Below are positions 44,010-57,102 of a stretch of 64,000 bases of DNA, one piece after another (positions within the stretch are counted from its first letter, which is position 1; each line of letters opens with the position of its first letter). This DNA comes from Enoplolaimus lenunculus. Taxonomy: Eukaryota; Nematoda; Enoplea; Enoplida; Thoracostomopsidae. The notes under the pieces were generated by a model. The model was given only the letters and a program-made list of their open reading frames with translations. It was not told the DNA's origin and ran no database searches. A program made the position numbers and the translations under genes. Location: assembly GCA_030248215.1 (NCBI GenBank), contig JASANG010001467.1, positions 1-64,000 of the forward strand. Reading direction: 5' to 3'.

Positions 44010-47000
44010 ATTAGATTTCCAATTCAAAGCGGATTCCGATTCCGGTTCCGATTGCACAATCAATCGGAATCAGAATTTTGACATTTTAATTTTAGGCCTA
44101 CTTGTTGTGATGTGTTGCATAAAAATTCTGCATCATTTATCTATTAAATAGTTTTCGATGATTGTAGTTTAGCTTTACTGAACAAAAAATGATTCCCAAT
44201 TTGTTCATGCGACGTTATTGAGAATTGATGTCAGCCAACGAACACCCTAAATCAATATTATACTTGTTAATACAAATTATTCGCAGTCACAAAATTTCTA
44301 GCGCCTTTTCCGATTCCGCTATAATCAATCCAGTTATGCTTTGCACCTTGATATATATTATTTATGTATTTTATATATGTATATATATTGAAATACATTT
44401 TGTGGTTGATTGACACAGCGTGATTTGGCAGTGATATAAGTTTCGGTTATGCACTAAAATGTGTTTTTCAGCTCAATTTTAGGTTTCTTGATGAACTTCA
44501 AAGGCAAATTGCCGACAAGATGCACTGTGTGGAGCTGTTTTAAAGTTATTTTTTGACATAGGGAATTCTGTCAAGTGTATATACTACATTGGCGCATCCT
44601 GGATTTCTAATAATGGTATTAAATGGGTCGGGGCGTACCCCAAGAAGCACACTACAAAAACTATTGAACAAATGAATAAAATAGCAACGTAAATTTACTT
44701 TGGAATTAACCCGTTATACAATAGTTGAAAATTTCGCTTCACTATCTATGCTCTAAAATGTGTTTTTAAGCCATAGGCTTCCCAAAATATTAAAATCCTA
44801 CTAACGTGCAGGACTGCAACTACAGGCGAGGGGGCGCTGCCTCGCAATGAACCTCACGTCGATGCCCCCTCTGGCGATAACCTCTAGGGAACATTAAAAG
44901 AAGTCGATGTTAAGTAAGTTTTTGTCGCCATAAATCTCACTGTTCGCCCTACTTAACAACTTCTGGTTGCGATCCCTGGTTACGCGTTTTGTTTAAAAAT
45001 TATCACCATCAACGCATGGTTGTTAATTATTTTACACAAATCTCTCGCGTTGTGTGTGTTGTTTTGATTGACCGCCGCTGTTATAAGTCGGCTTTGTAGA
45101 AAACAATTTGTTTATTTGAAGTTTTTATTATACTAGCGTTTGCTGTAATTAAACTGTATTGCAGCGACAGGGTCGTTATACAAAGGGGGGATAGGGTTGA
45201 TATATCCCCTCTTGAAATTTAGATTTACTGGAAGAAGCAAGAAAACTTTTGGTCATATATACGTATATATACATACTGCGTAGATGTATCATTGACTCAT
45301 ACACTTTCTCCTCACATTTACGGGTAAGACTTAGGCTTAGTCTTAGCTAAGCGTTTGCCAAAGCGTTTGCCGAAACCGAAGCCTAAACATAAGCCTAAGG
45401 TTACGCGTGTGGGGACCAAATGTACAAGATGCAGTTCTTTTGATGCTGTTGATAATTTTGTAGCACGGGTGAAGGTGTTTCTAAGGCACAGTGCTACAGT
45501 ATTCCACAGGGCATCGAGTCTAAAATTGTTTTGAACAGCCTTTCTGTAATGTTTGAAATTTAGCTACGGCAACGTGCTTTACGCAAATTGGACCTATGCT
45601 GGTTTCCCAGATGTGCTTATCCAGCACTTTAGTAGGATGCGATTTTTAGATTTTGACCTTGTTTAGTGTAAACTAAAGCGGTATTTTTGTTATCTAACAG
45701 GTTTAGAGATTATACAACAGCTGCGCTTCGCTTTGTAGATTTGGGTCCTTTTCACGCCTCTCCTGGATCATAATTTGCAATTAAGTTTTTGGCATACGTA
45801 GGTTTAGACGTAACTTAGGCTTAAAACGAGAATTCAGTTTTTTATGTTCCTTAGCCAAATGCCAGTTCACCTTGCTGAGGAGGGGGGCTAAAAATTTTCT
45901 TTCTAGGGGAGCCCGAAATTCTTCCAGTAGAGCTGAGCTGCCTTCTAGTGGGTGGCCACGAAGCGCTGGGTATCTGGGAGGACTGGGCAGTCTAGGGTTA
46001 TCCGTGGGCCGTCTGGTAAATCTATTTTCACATGGGACTTGAGGGTACCAGGTATAGTAGTAGCGATTTAGCGGAACCAAACAGATGCGTATGCAAGAAG
46101 GATAGGGGTATATATATCCCCCGCAAAATTTCTAAAAAGTTTTGAAAATGACACTTACAGTTTGTAGAATTGGGTTTTTGAAACCCTGGTTACGTACGAC
46201 TTTGTACTTAAGTATTTGCTAAGTAATTACACAGATATATATGGCGTTCTTGTTGTGACACTGTACCATAATTTGCAATTTTTTTGTTTTTGCCCAAAAA
46301 GTTAAGTATGTATTTAACCATGACTTTAAACAAAACTTTAGAAAATACTTAAGTAACATTTCAGAAACCAAGCCATTATGACGCACTTTGAAGTATGATT
46401 TACTAGATGCGTCTTGTTGCGTATATATGTACTGAGTAGGGATATAAATTTGCCGTAGCAGGCAGGCGTGGGGGCTCCCCCCAAATTCCAGGGTGGGGAC
46501 CCGCAAACTCGCGAGGGAAACGAGCGAAAAGCCTGACGCATTTTAAACCTTAACCGATTTTTGTTTCAACCGGTTAGTGTGGGGGTGCTCCCAAATAGGG
46601 GTATCGGGGTGGCTGCTCTGGCCCTGCTCAGATGCCACCGTGCCACACCCGGATTTAGCAATACGTACACGGTCGTCCGCAGAAATTTATATTCATGGGG
46701 CACCGAATAATTTTGTGGTGCCCCTACAATTGCAATTCAAGATTGTTTACTTTTAAATCGAGTCTGTTTGGGGGGGCACCAGCCATATTTGGATATTTGG
46801 GGGGAGCACGGCTTCCCACCCTTGTATGCGTATCTTGCCTGCCATGGTTAAAAGCTATCATTTGCGTTGAAGCCATATCCAGAGAAGGATATATTTTATT
46901 AACATATGGCTTTACTGGCACTCAAACTCGGTCGTGGCATTTTCATAGAAACGCTGCGCATCGCTGACGATTTAGAAATCCATGGGCAAAAGCAAAAGTT

Positions 47001-47170
47001 TTTTGGATTTTCTGGAGTGGCCCAAATTCTAATCGGCCCAGCGAAGCATTTGTCCGGCCGGCAGTCCAGACGGTAAGGCCATCATTGTTTATTAATCACT
47101 TATTTTATATCAATACCATTGTTTAGTTTAGAATAAACTAAATATAAAAAATAAATGTCGCAAATGTACA
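44010..47170. other. Intronic stretch, no exon seen
   Basis: Holds a TAAGCC-rich repeat (45330-45405, ending near GTACAAGATG), GGCCC-type MITE pieces (~45865-45930), a GCGTATGCAAGAAGG-type repeat (46085-46195) and C-rich patches at ~46480-46640. No frame has both splice sites and sensible composition. Confidence 0.4.
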
Positions 47171-47412
47171 TAAAAAATGTCGGCATTCTATTGGGGGACA
47201 CTTATCAACAAAATTGAACCCCCTCAACTGAATATACTGTTCAACAGCCCTCACGTGATCGTCAGTCAACTTGCGTTGAAATATTTTCTAACCTGTCTAA
47301 AAATTCAAATAACCAATCCGTATCCGGAGTGGGGAAATCCCGATTGCCAACATCTTCTGCGGGCATTAGCTTCAACCAAGATTGCTTACAAAATTCTCCA
47401 GTAGTGTGAATC

Positions 47413-47963
47413 ATGGAAAAAAGCGAAAATTTGGCTGCTCAGTTGAAATTCAATTCAGAGGAGGATCAACAGTCAATATTTGAACAGATTGAAGCGTACA
47501 CGAGATCGTTGTTCTTGCTTGATCCAAGCAAAACTCCACCAGCAACACCGCCTTCGGTTGGAGCTTCTGTTGAAATGCCCGTTGAGCAACTAAAATCCAA
47601 CGGGATAGAAGCCCAGGTGGGTATAAGGCAGTCGTACCCTGTCAGTCGTGAAAATTTCTGGTCGGAAAATCCGTTGGAAACACAGACGGTTTTTGTAAAT
47701 TCTTTGATAGGCGATAAAAAATCATACGAGGTAATTGATGGAAAAATAGGGGTCGTAGAATCTATGTTGGATTCAAGCATCGATAAACGGGAGGTCCTGG
47801 AAACTGGTGGGGTAACGCAGGTACGAAAACAGGGACGACGCCAGTCGAGTTCTGGACCTGTGGCTTGTCAAGCTGGAACCAATTTTCGACGAACTGTGGC
47901 ACACCCTCGTGACAGTATTGGCAGTATTGAACAAATTGGAGCATGGGTTGAAGCCGTTCTCAG
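47413..47963 (+). CDS. TSC22D/bun orthologue (isoform): Candidate TSC22 alternative first or internal exon
   Basis: Encodes MEKSENLAAQLKFNSEEDQQ and continues through IEAYTRSLFLLDPSK, TPPATPPSVGA to IGSIEQIGAWVEAVL. It ends at a perfect donor (TTCTCAG|GTTTGT) in phase 2, matching the common exon at 58448. A stop two codons before Met 47413 fits a start codon, while the acceptor GGCTGCTCAG at 47442 would let it serve as an internal exon in phase 0 after the long exon. With the two final exons it would give a 336-residue isoform. No known domain in this exon; the acidic, Ser/Pro-rich composition resembles TSC22 N-termini. Confidence 0.6.
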
Positions 47964-48091
47964 GTTTGTGTGTTTGTTAAAATGTGAATGTATACTAGTC
48001 AAAGTGATTGCAAAATTTGTAACGCCAACATCTCAAAGCATGTTTAGTTGATATGTATAAACGTTATATATATTTACGTATATATATGTAT

Positions 48092-48845
48092 CAGGGTACG
48101 ACCGGATTGTTTCATAACTTTTGCCAGCCCGCCCCCCCGTCTAAAATTTCTGGGTCCGCTGCTGATGAGGTTGTATATACTTCGCTGAAATTAAATCATT
48201 CTTTAAATTATTAGGCTCATTGTCCGCCAAACCAGCTTTCGCCATTCTTTTGAAATTGATGTAAATATTCCGATTTAAAATTTTAGTTTTGTTTGGATTC
48301 AGAGGGGTTATGATTGCTAGGTCCGCAAGAACCGTCCTTATACGTGCGCGAAGAACTTTGACGAAAATCTCGTGAGCGGGAAGCCAAACGTAATCGCTAA
48401 AATCGACATCCGACTACGGTAGTTTAACTTGACGAATATTTGTTTAAAAATTTCAAAAAATTGAAACCATTATTTGTATTTATGCCAACTACCGTGGAAC
48501 TGATTGACTTACTTTTACATACGTATTTTTTCTGTCGTACAGGTAAAGTACACGCTTAAAAGTAACAGGTCCAAACAAATATTGCAACTGAACGCAACGC
48601 TACAAAACCGTAGAATAATCTAATAGGGTCGTTGTTAAGGTGTTAAAAATTCATCGGCGTGAGATGTTAAACTTTGTTACTCAAACACTTTGGATAACTG
48701 ATGCCATGGAAGGAAGAGTTGTTACCTACGTTCTGATATTTGAACGCCGTCTAGTGTTAGATTTGAATTAACTAACCGGCTCCGGCCGGATATAAGATTA
48801 TCCAGCTCCCGCTCCGGCATGTTTTGGTATCCAGTCGCACCCTAA
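48092..48845. mobile_element. hAT-like element, CAGGGTACGACCGG...GTCGCACCCT
   Basis: The left end CAGGGTACGACCGGAT and right end ATCCAGTCGCACCCT are inverse. The interior shares TTGAAACCATTATTTGTATTTATG and GATTTGAATTAACTA with 42436-43062. Near the left end sits a piece of another repeat (TTCATAACTTTTGCCAGCCC), also found at 41730 and 62910. Confidence 0.65.
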
Positions 48846-50409
48846 TATATATTAAAACGAAATGTTGGTCATGAGTGCTGTTGAGGAGTACGTTGCCTGG
48901 CCTGGGTGGGGTGCCCTCTCGGATCCGCCAGCGATTGGATTACTTTCCTAACATTTTATATTAATATAACTGTACTGATGAATAATTAAAAGTAATTAGT
49001 GTTTATTATTACTGTTATATACTTATTAATGAGTAATAGCTAAGTAATTACTGCATTTGGAATTGATGTTTTGTTATAAACCCACCAAAGGTTGTTCTCA
49101 TTGTTTTCTCTAGGTTCAGTAAATAAATCTGGTCTGGAGTCGTGCGTTCAGCAACTCGTTTGGGTCTTTTCAATTATCCCCGATAGCGGGCGGTTGCCCA
49201 AAAATGGTTGGATTTTGAATTTTTTATATATTTGAGCTTCCTACGACCTACACTGGTCATTTCAAATTCGAATTTAAATTTTTAGAATATTCGATTTTTT
49301 TGTTCCCGAGGTTCCCGCTTAGAACTGAAAACTTTGGTCGAAATTTTTAAAAAATTTTTTACCACTCTCACGGTCGGACCATTGGTTCACAACATATGTT
49401 CTAATAACAGATTTGGCTGTTGTGTCTTAGATATCGATTCCAGTAAAATATTCACTATGTGGCCAAAGTTTACGTATCCGACAAATTAATATCCGGTCGC
49501 ACCTTGCTAACGAGATTACGGTTGAGAGTGAGACAAAAATTTGTTGCATCAAATTTAAATGCTAAATTGATTTTGATTTTAGTATTCCAATCCTGTTAAG
49601 CTAAAATTTAAATTTTAAATTATCCTTTTAATGCGGGACAACCAAAAATTTGCAAATTGAATTCTTTGACAAAATTCATCTGAGGTTTGGTATTGGGATC
49701 CGATCGGTATTTGGTCGAATAAAACACGCTGGTGGTAACATAATTAGGTTTGTGCAGTGGAGACCCCACCAGAATACCAGAACATGTGATTTATGGACAC
49801 TGATGTATCCAATGGTGCCACCAAGGTCTATCGCCCTGTTTGTATTAAGGATTAGTACTAAAATTTCGTTTAGCTTCTCACTCGCTTCGCCTGCGAATTA
49901 TGTTTTAACTACGTATATAATTTGAGCGGCCTTTCAAAATTTTTTGCTCGCATCCCATTTGGGAATAATAGTTCGAGGTTGACGCAAACGGGGGCACATG
50001 CATGTAGCCAAAGGTTTGCCGTGCCGGGGAGGCAGAACGCTCAGCCCTTGGAAAAATTCCAATCCTATCTAGAAATGTTATAGCTTCGTGGTAAATCATA
50101 CTGCTGAGCTCATAACATTTGAAAATATCCAGGTGGGTGCATCGGACACCTTAGTCGGCTGCAATGCTGTTGTTACGCAAGATTGTAGTATTTAATATAG
50201 GGCCATTATTAATCGTGTCCATATGCTGACAATTTTTAAAATATAGAGCTGATATATCGCTCGAAATTTTTAGGAGAGACAAGTAATAAATCTATTAAGG
50301 CACGTTTTAAAATGGCCTATTGGATTTTAAAGCTCCAAAAATCTTATAAATTGGGATATGCCCGCGTGAATTGAAATCCCGCTACGCCCCTGGTAATCAC
50401 AGTATGTGC

Positions 50410-50624
50410 CAGGGTTGTGTGGAGGCTGCTCCAAAAAACTTATTTTCAAGCAACAATGCTTTGTGCAGTTTACTCTATGTGTGTGCTGAATGCTGATATC
50501 TACTAGCGAGAGAGACATACGAAGCTTTTAGCTTACGTACCAGCGGTTCAAAGAGGTTTATATGCACCGCGACGCTGTTTTAGCGCTCGGGTTTCTTTTG
50601 TATTGTAAACGGAAGAGTTCTGAG
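50410..50624 (+). repeat. 220-bp dispersed repeat, copy 2
   Basis: Aligns throughout with 24609-24828, with scattered substitutions and small length changes. Ends near GGAAGAGTTCTGAG. Confidence 0.7.
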
Positions 50625-51937
50625 ACTGGCTTCAACTGGATATTTATTTTACCGGATACCGGAACCGGAGACGGATAGTAAATTTTGTGCCAGAACCGGA
50701 GCCGGATGTTAACCGGATATACGATCTAAATTTGTACTGTTGGAAGTAGGAAGTATTTGAGTTTTGCAAAAATATGTATTTACGGATTCAAGATTAATTG
50801 TTGGCTTCGATTTTTCATTCCATGTCAGTGTCAAGTCTTGTTGACTTTTCCGGAATGGCAGTTCCTTCAAAATATCTAGTATTTTGACATGTAAAAACAG
50901 TTTTATGATCTTTGGAACCACAGCCGCAAACATCCGGTATCCGGTAGGCTTTAAGCCTCAGACTAATTCTTAATTTTAAATGTGGGCAAAGTGTACAAAA
51001 GCCAATTTTGAAAATTTTGTATACAGTTATGTTTACGTTGTCTCACGTATTTGTTTAATTTACAAAACGTTACCTTCGAATTCAAAGCATATTTTGCTTA
51101 TTTTTGAAGATATTTGATATATTAATGTTTGAATTAGCTGTAAAAATAGTGCAGATATCAAGTGTCTATGTGTACATTGGCGTATATATAAGTGCTAAAT
51201 TCCAATGCTATAAACTTACAGTAAGCAAAAATGGTCCACTTTCAACTGTATTCTACGAGGGCAGTGTTAGGAGACGAACTAGTAGTAATTAAGTGGCAAA
51301 TGGATTTCAGATTTTTTTAAATTTTAAATTTGCTTAAAAGCAGAGAATTGATAGTTCTGAGTTGACAAAAATTTGTGGTTACGATAATTTCCTACTTATA
51401 CCTTCCAGAATTCGTTGCATAGATATATGTATATGTTAATTTCGGGACACGTTGTCCTACGGAAGCTGTTGTCGAACAGAGGTAAAGCTTACAAGCGAGC
51501 ATAGCGAGCGAGCAGGTTTTTGACTGGCACCTGTATCCCAGTTAATGATTTTGTTTTGGAACATTAGAACCGTTAAGTCAAAGCGTGGAATTGCAGCAAC
51601 CGGAATGTGAAAAAATACCGGAAACAAAACTGTAAAGTTAGCACTGGTTTTCTTGCCAGAAGCAGACGGTGAAAAATAACTTAGCCAAAAAATAAATTTT
51701 AGCACAATTTTATTTCTAAGGTTGCCCTTAATGCGAAGTTTTCACCGTCAACTTTAGGTTTTTAAACACGACAACTGTAAATACCAAGCACCCGGCTCAG
51801 GTAAAGTTTTTGTCCCCCCCCTCACATATGTAAGCTTTGGCTCATTGCTTAGGCTTCGAAAAAAATTGACCATGCGTAAATTTCCGTATAAGCCTTTTCC
51901 TAAGCTTTATTTTTAACCTAAGCATCAACATTAACCA

Positions 51938-52126
51938 GGGGCGTATGCAAGAAGGGATAGAAAGAATATATCCCTTAAAATTCATAGAGTCGAAAAACAC
52001 ACTTTTACAGGCTGTTGAATAACCTGCAGAGGTAAAAAAAATTCCTCGCTCGCTAGACTCGTTCTCAAAGAAGCTTCAGACTAAATTATCCTTTCATGAA
52101 ATGAAATACTGGCTTCGCCCCTGGCC
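51938..52126. mobile_element. MITE with CAGGGGCG termini
   Basis: CAGGGGCGTATGCAAGAAGG at the left and GGCTTCGCCCCTG at the right. Related pieces: 46085-46195, 55773-55975 and the right end at ~27960-27988 (CTAATTACGCCCCTG). No clear target duplication. Confidence 0.6.
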
Positions 52127-54206
52127 TTAATCATAAATATGGGGGAAAGTGTAGAAGAATCAATATTTAGACGCAACACTTGTTTTTGAGCGAAAGATTC
52201 CTAAGGTTTAATTCTTTTGTGTAAAACAGTCAACCGTTCGCTTGTAGGCCGGGGTGCGGAATGTGTACTACCTAGGAATCTAATGAAGCGCTTAGCAATC
52301 GCAAGGGACAAACATTTTTTGACATCAAGATGTATATACGCCTCTGACTTCAACACTGTGTGTACAGTAGTTTTTTTGATCGCTAAATTGGCTTCGTTCC
52401 AACAAGTTTATTTTGTCGTTTCTGGCAACATCTGTATCATAACAACATTTAGGTCGTGTTTTGAAACCCGCCAAGCCAACTCTTACTACAGCTGTCTTCT
52501 CTGACCTGTCGAAATAGGGTCTTTAAACGGGGTTTAGTCGGGTGGGGAGCGAAGCAGGTACATGTACAAAGGGAAGAATAGAAGTGGCATATTTGTTCCT
52601 GATATTTCTGGACGCAAGACAAAAGCGCTTTTTTAACAGTTTATTAAGTGACTTTCTGTATCCTAAAGGTCAAACGGTCATTGCTAATCAAATCCGCGTT
52701 CGCGAAACAAATTTCATGCAGCTGGCGCCTATTTTTTGGCGTGCCACGCCAAAACTACTAGCTATGTTGTTGTTTTTACCGAATGGGTACGGTTTTTTAT
52801 TCGGAAATGGCATTTATTCTGCTTTTTCACGCCGGAAACTGACAACTTTCGTAGTGTTGAACCATTTTTAGGTAGTATTGATTGAAATGGTTGTGGCGCG
52901 TTTATGTCCTTGTTCATATTATGCGCGTAATAGTAAAACTCTGTTATCGTTGTACACAAGTGGTTTAAGGTTAAGTACACCTACAAATCATTTTATAGCT
53001 CTTGTGCATTCCACCCCCGGCACGCTTAGGATTACGTTTGGGAGGAAAAGTATAAATGTGTGTAAAAGTGTACAAGAGTTGTAGTTTTTTTTCTATTCAA
53101 AAACTACTTTGTATTGTAGGCTGACTGTGTTCTGACTGATTAGTAACCATGTCACAGTGAATTTTAACAAAACTCTTTCAGCTTCCAATGTTTTTTTACA
53201 ATTACGACGGTCCTGTTAGTTGCAGTAAATTTGAATTTTTTGCACCGTCTGTAATGAATGAACAACAGCGGATCCTGGTCTGTTATTGAACTCTGACACT
53301 CTACACGATGGGTACCAAACTACGCCGTGGTTGCGACATTGAAAAACCAAGAAATCAACCACTAGTTGTATTTTTTCAAATAGATACGCATAATGTTATG
53401 TATACGAGGCTAACTTAACTTGTAATTTTTGACAATTTAATATGGGTTATACTTGATTTGTGTATTTGCTTTAGAGTCGTTATGAGACCGATTGATTGCT
53501 TGTGTTCACGGGCGTCGCCAAGATTTAATTTCGTTCTTGTATGATGGATTTTAAGATTTAGTATGTTATAGGTATTCAACAATTTATTTTGTGATTTGTA
53601 TATATGCCTGTGTTTTTGTCAGTTAAAATGTTTACAGAATAAAATTTATGCTTTTACAACCAAAACAGTTTTAGCTACTTTTAAATCAGCGTTGTACCAA
53701 TGACGTCAGTGGTTCTAGAAATTGTGACGAAGAGCTGCGCAATATGTATAATAGTGAAAAGAACTGGCGAACGATGCAAACGAAAAGTCAAACGTAATTT
53801 GAGTACTAAAAATTTAAACAAAAAAATTCTCGTTTACCGTTTTGCGACTATTGGGAAGAGATCTAATACTAAAATAATGTCGTGCTTTTTCTCAATCGTT
53901 TGATTCGTGACATTTCCTTGTCAAGCTTTCCGTTCGCTTGGCTCACGAATCCTTCAAAACTCAGTCCTAACTGTAACTCCTGGTACCCGAAACCCCTCGC
54001 AATTGAAAATCGTTGCTACGCGTGTGTACAGATGTGCTTTTACTGAACTTATGTTCAGTCTATCATGCCATTGCGTCGATCCTGGGCTGTTTCGGGAAAA
54101 ATAACTGGCCAAGGGGTATATAATCTAAGAGTTTTCTAAGCTTGGGTCCCCCCTCCCATAGAGAAACGGGCCTCCCGTAGCCAGGGGGGGGCAAGGGAAG
54201 CTCACC

Positions 54207-54634
54207 TCCCTTTTGGAAAAATTTTGCCTCAGCTTCCTTTTGGAAAAATTTTGCCTCAGCTCCCTTTTGGAAAAATTTTGCCTCAGCTCCCTTTTGGAAA
54301 AATTTTGCCTCAGCTCCCTTTTGGAAAAATTTTGCCTCAGCTCCCTTTTGGAAAACTTTTGCCTCAGCTCCCTTTTGGAAAAATTTTGCCTCAGCTCCCT
54401 TTTGGAAAAATTTTGCCTCAGCTCCCTTTTGGAAAAATTTTGCCTCAGCTCCCTTTTGGAAAAATTTTGCCTCAGCTCCCTTTTGGAAAAATTTTGCCTC
54501 AGCTCCCTTTTGGAAAAATTTTGCCTCAGCTCCCTTTTGGAAAAATTTTGCCTCAGCTCCCTTTTGGAAAAATTTTGCCTCAGCTCCCTTTTGGAAAAAT
54601 TTTGCCTCAGCTCCCTTTTGGAAAAATTTTGCCG
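54207..54634 (+). repeat. 27-bp tandem repeat, nearly 16 copies
   Basis: Unit CAGCTCCCTTTTGGAAAAATTTTGCCT repeated with almost no variation (one TTCC and one AACTTT variant). The flanks (CCCGTAGCCAGGGGGG; CTTGCTTGAG) place it inside a GGCCC-ended MITE, so it is a local expansion of a MITE segment. At 27 bp per unit, two frames stay open for 142 codons; these are not genes. High homogeneity implies recent expansion. Confidence 0.97.
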
Positions 54635-54814
54635 GCTCTAGAAAATTTTTAACCTTGCTTGAGAAATCGTGGTAGCTTACTGCTTCCTCCTGTGTTGTGT
54701 TCTTTCCATCGACTCAAGGCGGCACTACTTTCATGTTTGTGCCCATGTGCCCGCTATATTTTTCATGGTATTTTACCTTATACTTATAGAGTTCTAGAAT
54801 AATCAATTGCAAGA

Positions 54815-54980
54815 CCTGTATCGAGCTCACCTCACTAGGGGGAGGGGCTAAAAATATTAGGAGGGGCATACAAGGGCTTACGATGACTTACAAGCTAAAT
54901 TGAAATTTGTCTAGAGGGAGACCGAAATTTTTCTAGAGATGGACTAAGTTTACCTGCCCCCCTCTGACTACGTGCCCGTC
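54815..54980. mobile_element. GGCCC-ended MITE copy
   Basis: GAGCTCACCTCACTAGGGGG, CATACAAGGGCTTACGATGAC, CTAGAGGGAGACC and CCCCCCTCTGACTACGTGCC follow the family's order. Confidence 0.5.
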
Positions 54981-56254
54981 TATTACCAGATTTACTCAGG
55001 TTCAGGTTTTGTTACAGAAGGATGTGGCTGAGTACTCGTATATGCATATAGTTATACATTATATTTATACATCTTTTTTTGTTCTGGCAAAACCTTTTGT
55101 AGTTACAGCTTAGATCGGAACGATGTTGTTTTAGCTTATGAATTTGATTCAAGAACTGATAGCCAGTTTTCCAAGTTCTGCAAAGACGTGCGTCCAATAC
55201 TTTAAAATATGAGGAATGTGCCGATTAATGTTGTACAGTAGTAAGTAATTACAATTAAATACTTTAACAGAACATTTTTGAAAAATTTATTCGACGGGTC
55301 TGATATTGAAATACACCACTCTGAAGTTGCCACTGGTCGTAGTGCAAGTTTGTCACGAAAAGTTTAAAGTACTAGGCGGGTGGGGCAAATTTTCATAAAG
55401 GGGGTCACTTTTTCATTAAGTTTCTCTATAAAAATTTGTTTGGGGGCACATTTTTTATAAAAATTTGGCAGGGGGCATACTTTTATAGGAGGGCAAAATT
55501 TTTCGTGACACCGGAACACGCAAAAATTTAAGCTTATAAAATAGAATTCGAAGATTGTTAACGGTTACACTTGTTTCTACCTGACCGGACAAAAAAGGAT
55601 TTGGATCGGGGGGCGGCTTGCGAGGCTCTTTGTCCCCTTCTTTTTCGATATGGCCTATGTATGTATACGTCAGATTTTTGAGCTCTGTTATTATTAATAC
55701 AGCGTTTTGTTGTGATAAATCGCTCGCGTATTAGCTTTAAAAAGGCGCAGCTGCTTTGATCGGTGCGTGTAAGGGGAAGGGGCGCATACGCAAGACGGAT
55801 AGGGGTCTATACCCCGTTCGTGAAATTTACACAGCCGAATACAAGGCAGCTTCATAAGGTTTCGCATAACCTGATGGATTCCGGATATGCAAAAAATTCT
55901 CACGCTCGCTGGGTTCTTCGTTCACAAAAAACATAAAATTATACCCTTCCGAAATGAAATCCTAACTGTGGCCCTGTGTGGCCGTGGGTATGTTTTTTGT
56001 GTCAAAAGCATAAACCGGTTAAATACAACAGAGAAGTTATTTATACCGTAGACGAAGCGTACAGTAAGAAACGCAGTGTCTTTTTTCTTCTGTTTGCAAC
56101 GTTTATTTGTTTATAAACTCAAAAATGCATCAAAATTGGATTTATTTTTTTATGACACTGGACCGGGTTTAGATCCACGTTGAAGTCACGGGGGCTCAGC
56201 GACTACTACGAAAGAGTTTTGCCCTCGACTAGAAGCGGTTTATGATCTTGGGCC

Positions 56255-56585
56255 CGTATTCGCAAATGTGTGTAGCACTTATCACCAGTTGGCAGGGTGC
56301 AACCGGAATTCCGGTTCCGGCAATTTTTCACCTTCCGGTTCCGGTAAAATTTTCAAATTCCGGTTCCGGTAAATTGTAATTCCGGTTGCACCCTGCCAGT
56401 TGGTGACAGGTCTTATAACTTGCGAACCATTGAATGCTGAGGCTTAAAATTCAGCACATTTTCCGAGTATGATTTGCTCTACTGGTGTAATAATTTTGAG
56501 TTAAACAACTGCAACTGTTAGAGAGTTTGAAAACCTATTAATAGCTGATGATAGTTGCTATATACATTTCAGAATATGGGCCTAG
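56255..56585. mobile_element. GGGCCCGTATTC-ended MITE, host of a hAT MITE
   Basis: TTGGGCCCGTATTCGCAAATG at the left and CAGAATATGGGCCTA at the right form an imperfect TIR. The CCGGTT MITE at 56293-56395 lies inside. Part of the interior (GTGTAGCATGTATCACCAGTT) recurs at 35700. Confidence 0.55.
56293..56395. mobile_element. hAT-type MITE, 103-bp minimal copy
   Basis: CAGGGTGCAACCGGAATTCC ... AATTCCGGTTGCACCCTG with the 8-bp duplication CCAGTTGG on each side (56285-56292, 56396-56403). Same family as 31384-31780 but only a quarter of its length. Confidence 0.93.
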
Positions 56586-56833
56586 GTTGTAAGTGATGTG
56601 AAATGTCAGCAATATGACCCTTCCAAAATTATTTGCTCCCTCCTAGCATGTTGAGCTGGCAATGGACTTGTAGTGAATTTAGTAATGTTCGAGGGTATTG
56701 ACTAGCGTATTTTGTTTGGTAAACAAGTAATCATTATTAATGATTTTTGGGATAAAATAGCCTAATATTGTTAATTAAATCTTTGTTTTGTTACCACAAC
56801 TAATTCCTTCATTATGTTCGTGCGATGTGGTGT

Positions 56834-57102
56834 CACGACAAGACGTCGACCGACAACTCGTAGTTCGACGTTTGGTCGTCCACGACAATTCGTCGACACT
56901 GAAACTTGTCGCCTGCAAGTATTTGCGACAACTCGTCGACCCGACAATTTATAGTCCACTATGGTTTATCGGGGTCGACAAGATGTCGGGGCGACAAGTT
57001 GTCTGGGTCGCCGAGTTCTCGGGGCGACATGTTATTGGGGTCGACGAGACGTCGGGCGACGAAATGTCGGACGACATGCTGTCAGGCGACAAATTGTCGT
57101 AG
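56834..57102. mobile_element. CGACAA-ended MITE, copy 4
   Basis: CACGACAAGACGTCGAC ... GGCGACAAATTGTCGTAG. The interior is packed with CGACAACTCGTCG and GTCGGGCGACGA-type phrases, giving strong self-pairing. No TAAGCC core, unlike copies 1-3. Confidence 0.65.

Larger units (their letters stand above)
48850..54170. other. Intronic stretch with scattered repeats, no exon seen
   Basis: Repeat pieces include CCGGATACCGGAACCGG at 50650-50950, GCTCGCTTCGCTCGCG-type palindromes (~49880), TAAGCC repeats (51840-51925) and a GTGTACAAGAG-ended piece (~52940-53085). Frames of up to 109 codons match nothing I recognise. Confidence 0.4.

Noticed and set aside
54207-54634. CRISPR-like regular repeats
   Set aside because: The 27-bp units are directly adjacent with no spacers, in animal DNA.
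54213-54652. Two 142-codon frames of 9-residue repeats (KFCLSSLLE, ILPQLPFGK)
   Set aside because: Translation of the 27-bp tandem array; nothing outside the array supports a gene.
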